Shown here: piece by piece, positions 29,940 through 32,625 of the stretch
Position numbering within the stretch: position 1 is the stretch's first letter
Layout: the number at the start of each line of letters is the position of its first letter
Origin: Myxococcaceae bacterium
Lineage (GTDB): Bacteria; Myxococcota; Myxococcia; Myxococcales; Myxococcaceae
Direction of reading: 5' to 3'
DNA: 32,625 bases
Assembly (NCBI GenBank): GCA_019686135.1
Contig: JADGHL010000051.1
Span: 1 to 32,625 of the forward strand
Notes under the pieces: model-generated
What the model saw: only the letters and a program-made list of their open reading frames with translations
Databases searched by the model: none
Told to the model about the DNA's origin: nothing
Program-made: the position numbers and the translations under genes

Positions 29940-30980
29940 CTACTGCCGGGTCAACACCACCGTGGGCGCGTTGTTCGGCATCATGAACTGACCGGGGAAG
30001 ATCGTCACCACGAGCGGCGAGCTGGCGCTGGAGAGGTAGACGTCGCCGCTCCCGTCGTTGGTCGGCGCCTGGAGGTAGACCTCGTAGGTGTCTGGGTAGA
30101 GATAGTTGTAGAGCGCGGGCGGCGCATTGCAGTTCTGCGGATCGCCGGCGCCCGGGTAGAGGAGGTTGCCGGCCGAGTCCCGGAAGTTCACGTAGACCGT
30201 GGTCACGTGGGCCTGCGCGCAGCTCTGCTGGATCCCGTCGGAGAGCTGCCAGCCGATCGCGACGCCTCCCACCGACCAGTCCAGCGTGTAGTCCACGCCG
30301 ATCGCCTTGCCGGACAAGAGAGGCAGGTTCGCCGCCTTGCGGTACAGCTCGTTGCCGGTGGCGTCGTAGGCGACGAGCATGATGGTGTGGTTGCCGCCGG
30401 TGAGATACGGGGTGGGCACGCCGTCGGCGGTCTGGCCCTGCGCGCAGGGGAAGTGATCGACCAGCTGGTCATCGACGTACATGTCCACCGTGGCGACCCA
30501 GGCGTCCGCGCACGAGGGGTTGGCAATGGTCGACGACACCAGCGGCGGGTTGAGCGGAGGGAAGAACCACCGCACGTACGCGTAGCTGAGGGGATCGCCC
30601 ACCGGCGCCAGGTCCACGTTCACGGTGAGGTCGCCGTCCACCGTGAAGCGTCCGGAGCTCGAGAAGACCACGTTGTTGCTGTAGTCGATGGCGTCGATGG
30701 TGAAGCTGTACGATCCGCCCGCGAAGTCGAGAAGGTTGATGCCCGGGTAGTTGTCGGCAAGGCACGGGAAGTAGCCGTCGTTCTGCAGCGTCTCACCCGG
30801 GATCTGCAGGTGGATGTTCTTCACATACGGGACGTCCGGACAGTTCTGGCCGGCGAACGTCCAGGTGAAGGTGACGTCTCCGGGGTGGAGAGGAGGAGGA
30901 GGATTTCCGCCGCCACCAACGATGATGCAGCCCGAACCGGTCAAGGCGAGGAGGAATGCGCCGAGGATCTTTGCGTTCAT
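29940..30980 (-). CDS. Hypothetical lipoprotein
   Basis: This encodes 346 aa. The N-terminus MNAKILGAFLLALTGSGC is a lipoprotein signal with lipobox GSGC (C18), followed by a Gly/Pro-rich tether (GGGGNPPPPL). The mature part looks all-beta, with repeated Ig-like phrases such as GGSYSFTIDAIDYSNNVVF and GGNHTIMLVAYDATGNELY, suggesting two to three similar modules. Four or five spaced cysteine pairs may form disulfides (NCPDV, FPCLAD, PSCADAW, FPCAQG, SCAQAHV). No named family is recognised. It is probably displayed in the periplasm or on the outer membrane. It has its own terminator and a divergent upstream region shared with tolQ. Confidence 0.78.
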   Translation of the reverse strand: MNAKILGAFLLALTGSGCIIVGGGGNPPPPLHPGDVTFTWTFAGQNCPDVPYVKNIHLQIPGETLQNDGYFPCLADNYPGINLLDFAGGSYSFTIDAIDYSNNVVFSSSGRFTVDGDLTVNVDLAPVGDPLSYAYVRWFFPPLNPPLVSSTIANPSCADAWVATVDMYVDDQLVDHFPCAQGQTADGVPTPYLTGGNHTIMLVAYDATGNELYRKAANLPLLSGKAIGVDYTLDWSVGGVAIGWQLSDGIQQSCAQAHVTTVYVNFRDSAGNLLYPGAGDPQNCNAPPALYNYLYPDTYEVYLQAPTNDGSGDVYLSSASSPLVVTIFPGQFMMPNNAPTVVLTRQ

Positions 30981-31082
30981 GTGTGTGCTTCCCCGATGGT
31001 CGCCGGACTGTTTCCGGCGGTCGTGCCATCGGACGGGGAGGGTCCGTTGGTATTCATGCTACCGCGCGAAAAGCTCAGCGGG

Positions 31083-31146
31083 GGCACAGCTGTGCCGGAT
31101 CGCCTGCCCACCCACATGCCCGCCGCGTTCCGCCTGCTGGGCAGGC
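31083..31146. promoter_or_regulatory. Cluster of inverted repeats in the tolQ/lipoprotein divergent region
   Basis: A perfect 14-bp palindrome GGCACAGCTGTGCC lies at 31083-31096. Just after it, GCCTGCCCA (31102-31110) and TGGGCAGGC (31138-31146) form a 9-bp inverted repeat with a 27-base spacer. The two sit in the 218 bp between divergent starts, so they could be regulator sites or an mRNA leader fold. Confidence 0.4.
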
Positions 31147-31160
31147 ACGCTGAGGTTTGT

Positions 31161-31189
31161 TTGACCCATCCCGGTGGGGGTGCTACTCG
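31161..31189 (+). promoter_or_regulatory. Weak sigma-70-like promoter candidate before tolQ
   Basis: TTGACC (31161-31166) is a good -35 match, and 17 bases later TACTCG (31184-31189) is a poor -10. Transcription from here would start within a few bases of ATG 31199, giving an almost leaderless message. Confidence 0.25.
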
Positions 31190-31198
31190 GGTCGGTCC

Positions 31199-31906
31199 AT
31201 GACGCTGCCCGCCGTTCCGCCTCTTTCGGCGCTCGACGTCGTCGCGGTTCTCCGGAGCGCATCCTTCATCGAACTCGCGGTGCTCTTGCTTCTGGCGTGC
31301 GCGTCGATCGCCTCCTGGGCGCTCATCGCGATGAAGATCGCCCAACTGCGCAAGGCGCGGGCGCAGTCGGTGAGCTTCCTCGACACGTTCTGGAAGGCCT
31401 CGCGGCTCGAGGCCATCTACGCCACCGCGCAGCAGCTCAACGACTCGCCGCTCTCCAAGGTGTTCCGCGCCGGCTACGAGGAGCTCTCCCGGCTCTCCCA
31501 GACCCGCGACCAGAAGGAGGGCGCGATGGCCGAACGGCTGGGCGGGATCGAGAACGTGGAGCGCGCGCTCAACCGCGCCTCCACCGCGGAGATCACCTCG
31601 CTGGAGAGCACCGTCCCGTTCCTGGGCACGGTGGGCGCGGCGGCCCCCTTCGTGGGGCTGTTCGGCACGGTGGTGGGCATCCTCTCCGCCTTCAACGAGA
31701 TCTCCGAACAGGGAAACGCCAGCCTCGCCACGGTGGCGGCGCCGGTAGGCAACGCGCTCTTCGCCACCGCCGCGGGGCTGTTCGCGGCGATCCCGGCCGT
31801 GGTCGCCTACAACCACTTCGTCTCGCGGATCCGCGTCTTCGACACCGAGATGGCCAACTTCTCGGCGGACTTCCTCAACATCGTGAAGCGGCACTTCTTC
31901 AAGTAG
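31199..31906 (+). CDS. tolQ: TolQ/ExbB-type proton channel protein
   Basis: This encodes 235 aa from ATG 31199 (an in-frame TTG at 31157 is possible). It has a first membrane helix near residues 22-42 (ELAVLLLLACASIASWALIA), a cytoplasmic loop of about 45-130, and two helices in the MotA/TolQ/ExbB domain. That domain begins VPFLGTVGAAAPFVGLFGTV, and the second helix includes FATAAGLFAAIPAVVAYNHF. With TolR it forms the proton-driven motor of the Tol-Pal system at the inner membrane. A tolR gene follows 10 bp downstream and a TonB/TolA-like gene after that. The order favours TolQ over ExbB but does not prove it. Confidence 0.9.
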   Translation: MTLPAVPPLSALDVVAVLRSASFIELAVLLLLACASIASWALIAMKIAQLRKARAQSVSFLDTFWKASRLEAIYATAQQLNDSPLSKVFRAGYEELSRLSQTRDQKEGAMAERLGGIENVERALNRASTAEITSLESTVPFLGTVGAAAPFVGLFGTVVGILSAFNEISEQGNASLATVAAPVGNALFATAAGLFAAIPAVVAYNHFVSRIRVFDTEMANFSADFLNIVKRHFFK

Positions 31907-31916
31907 GAGCGCTCGC

Positions 31917-32381
31917 GTGGCCATCGGCGGAGGCAGAGGCGGCGCCACCGGGCGCACCACGATGAGCGAGATCAACGTCACGCCGCTGGTGGACGTGATG
32001 CTGGTGCTGCTCATCATCTTCATGATCACCGCGCCGCTCATCCAGCAGGGCGTGAAGGTGAACCTCCCCGAGGCGCGCGCGGCACCGGTGCAGTCCGAAG
32101 AGAAGAAGATCGTCCTGTCGATCGACGCGTCGAAGAACGTGTTCATCGGCGACGTGCAGGTGCCGCTCGAGGAGCTGGAGGAGAAGCTCCGGACCAACGC
32201 CAAGGCGCAGGCGGACAAGGAGGTCTACCTCCACGCCGATCGCGACATCCCCTATGGCATCGTGGTCGAGGTGATGGCAGCGGCGCAGCGCGCGGGCATC
32301 AGCAACGTGGGAATGATCACCGACCCGATCTCGTCCGGAGCGTCGGGGAAGAAGAACAGGGACAGAAAGAACGGACGCTGA
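31917..32381 (+). CDS. tolR: TolR/ExbD-type protein
   Basis: This encodes 154 aa from GTG 31917. A short Gly-rich cytoplasmic start is followed by one membrane helix with the signature EINVTPLVDVMLVLLIIFMI. D26 is the proton-path aspartate conserved in TolR/ExbD. The periplasmic domain is VNLPEARAAPVQ...IVLSIDASKNVFI...VYLHADRDIPYGIVVEVMAAA. It partners TolQ to harness the proton gradient. The C-terminus is unusually basic (KKNRDRKNGR). It is in an operon with tolQ and the truncated gene downstream. Confidence 0.92.
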   Translation: MAIGGGRGGATGRTTMSEINVTPLVDVMLVLLIIFMITAPLIQQGVKVNLPEARAAPVQSEEKKIVLSIDASKNVFIGDVQVPLEELEEKLRTNAKAQADKEVYLHADRDIPYGIVVEVMAAAQRAGISNVGMITDPISSGASGKKNRDRKNGR

Positions 32382-32402
32382 GGCCGCGGCGTCCCAACCC
32401 GC

Positions 32403-32625
32403 ATGCACGCCGCCGTCGCACAGAGCCTGCTGGTCCGCCGGCCCACGGTCGCGCTGCCCTTCGTTGCGCTGTCTTTCGCCGCGCACGCGCTCGTGGTGAT
32501 CGTCGCCGTGGTGATCGGCCTGTTCCACCGGCCGCCGCCGATCAACCTGGACCAGAAGCCGATCAAGGCGTCGCTGGTCCGGCTGGGGAAGCCGCGCGAC
32601 AAGAAGCTGTTGCCCCGCAAGGAAG
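32403..32625 (+). CDS. TonB/TolA-like energy-transducing protein (3' truncated)
   Basis: The frame opens at ATG 32403, 21 bases after tolR, and runs off the window; 74 residues are visible. A basic cytoplasmic start (SLLVRRPTVALP) precedes one membrane helix (FAAHALVVIVAVVIGLFH) that includes the SxxxH-like pattern SFAAH typical of TonB/TolA anchors. It is followed by a Pro-rich stretch (HRPPPINLD) and Lys-rich sequence (KPIKASLVRLGKPRDKK). Position after tolQR makes TolA the likeliest identity; the C-terminal domain that would decide lies outside the window. Confidence 0.75.
   Translation, partial: MHAAVAQSLLVRRPTVALPFVALSFAAHALVVIVAVVIGLFHRPPPINLDQKPIKASLVRLGKPRDKKLLPRKE

Noticed and set aside
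31131-31165. Sigma-54 promoter before tolQ
   Set aside because: GG and GC doublets occur at about the right spacing, but the -12 TTGC element is missing.
1-32625. tRNA, rRNA, CRISPR arrays, insertion sequences or prophage genes
   Set aside because: I looked for clover-leaf termini, regular repeat-spacer patterns and transposase or integrase motifs and saw none. A covariance-model search would be needed for full confidence.

Overview
The window is about 32.6 kb of very GC-rich bacterial DNA. It is densely coding, with strong G/C bias at third codon positions, many 1-4 bp gene overlaps and no RNA genes, insertion sequences or CRISPR arrays that I could see. The gene set points to a member of the Myxococcota (former Deltaproteobacteria). 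Supporting signs are a CarF-type plasmalogen desaturase, large Cys-rich lipoproteins, a PEGA-domain envelope protein, a split transketolase, an ftsE-ftsX-envC cluster near a CtpA-type protease, and very eukaryote-like beta-oxidation enzymes. This placement is an inference from gene content and was not computed.

Layout. 1-3332 (plus): the end of a ClC chloride channel with CBS domains, an orphan secretin-N-terminus-like protein, and a membrane family 2 glycosyltransferase. 3345-12749 (minus): a long envelope and division block. In transcription order it holds a small host-attachment/baeRF-like protein, ftsE, ftsX, an EnvC-like factor, an alpha/beta hydrolase, a CtpA-type protease, a PEGA protein, a 43-cysteine lipoprotein and ddl. 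12985-14260: msrB and small unknown genes. 14261-18076 (plus): a two-gene operon with a five-module MFE-2-like protein (SDR dehydrogenase, two-part hydratase 2, two SCP2 domains) and an SCP-x-type thiolase. Together these resemble the core of animal peroxisomal beta-oxidation. 18083-21038 (minus): an orphan histidine kinase and a two-subunit transketolase. 21203-22354 (minus): a decayed Cys-rich gene and a conserved small protein. 22424-27991: a molybdenum module, with mobA divergent from a moeA-mobB fusion, then fdhD and a cysteine-type formate-dehydrogenase-like oxidoreductase. 28122-28934: carF. 28945-30980 (minus): murI and a lipoprotein. 31199-32625 (plus): tolQ, tolR and a truncated TonB/TolA-like gene.

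How the genes work together. FtsEX and the EnvC-like protein should form the divisome-linked activator of cell-wall amidases. The EnvC-like LytM domain has lost its zinc ligands, as expected for an activator. Ddl and MurI supply D-Ala-D-Ala and D-Glu for peptidoglycan, and TolQR energises outer-membrane constriction. MobA, MoeA-MobB and FdhD would build, guanylate and sulfurate the molybdenum cofactor for the neighbouring oxidoreductase. The MFE-2/SCP-x pair would carry out hydration, dehydrogenation and thiolysis of acyl-CoA or sterol-side-chain-like substrates, with SCP2 domains as lipid carriers.

The most interesting items are the eukaryote-like MFE-2/SCP-x operon with duplicated SCP2 domains, CarF, the degenerate EnvC, the MoeA-MobB fusion next to its client enzyme, and the frameshifted Cys-rich gene.
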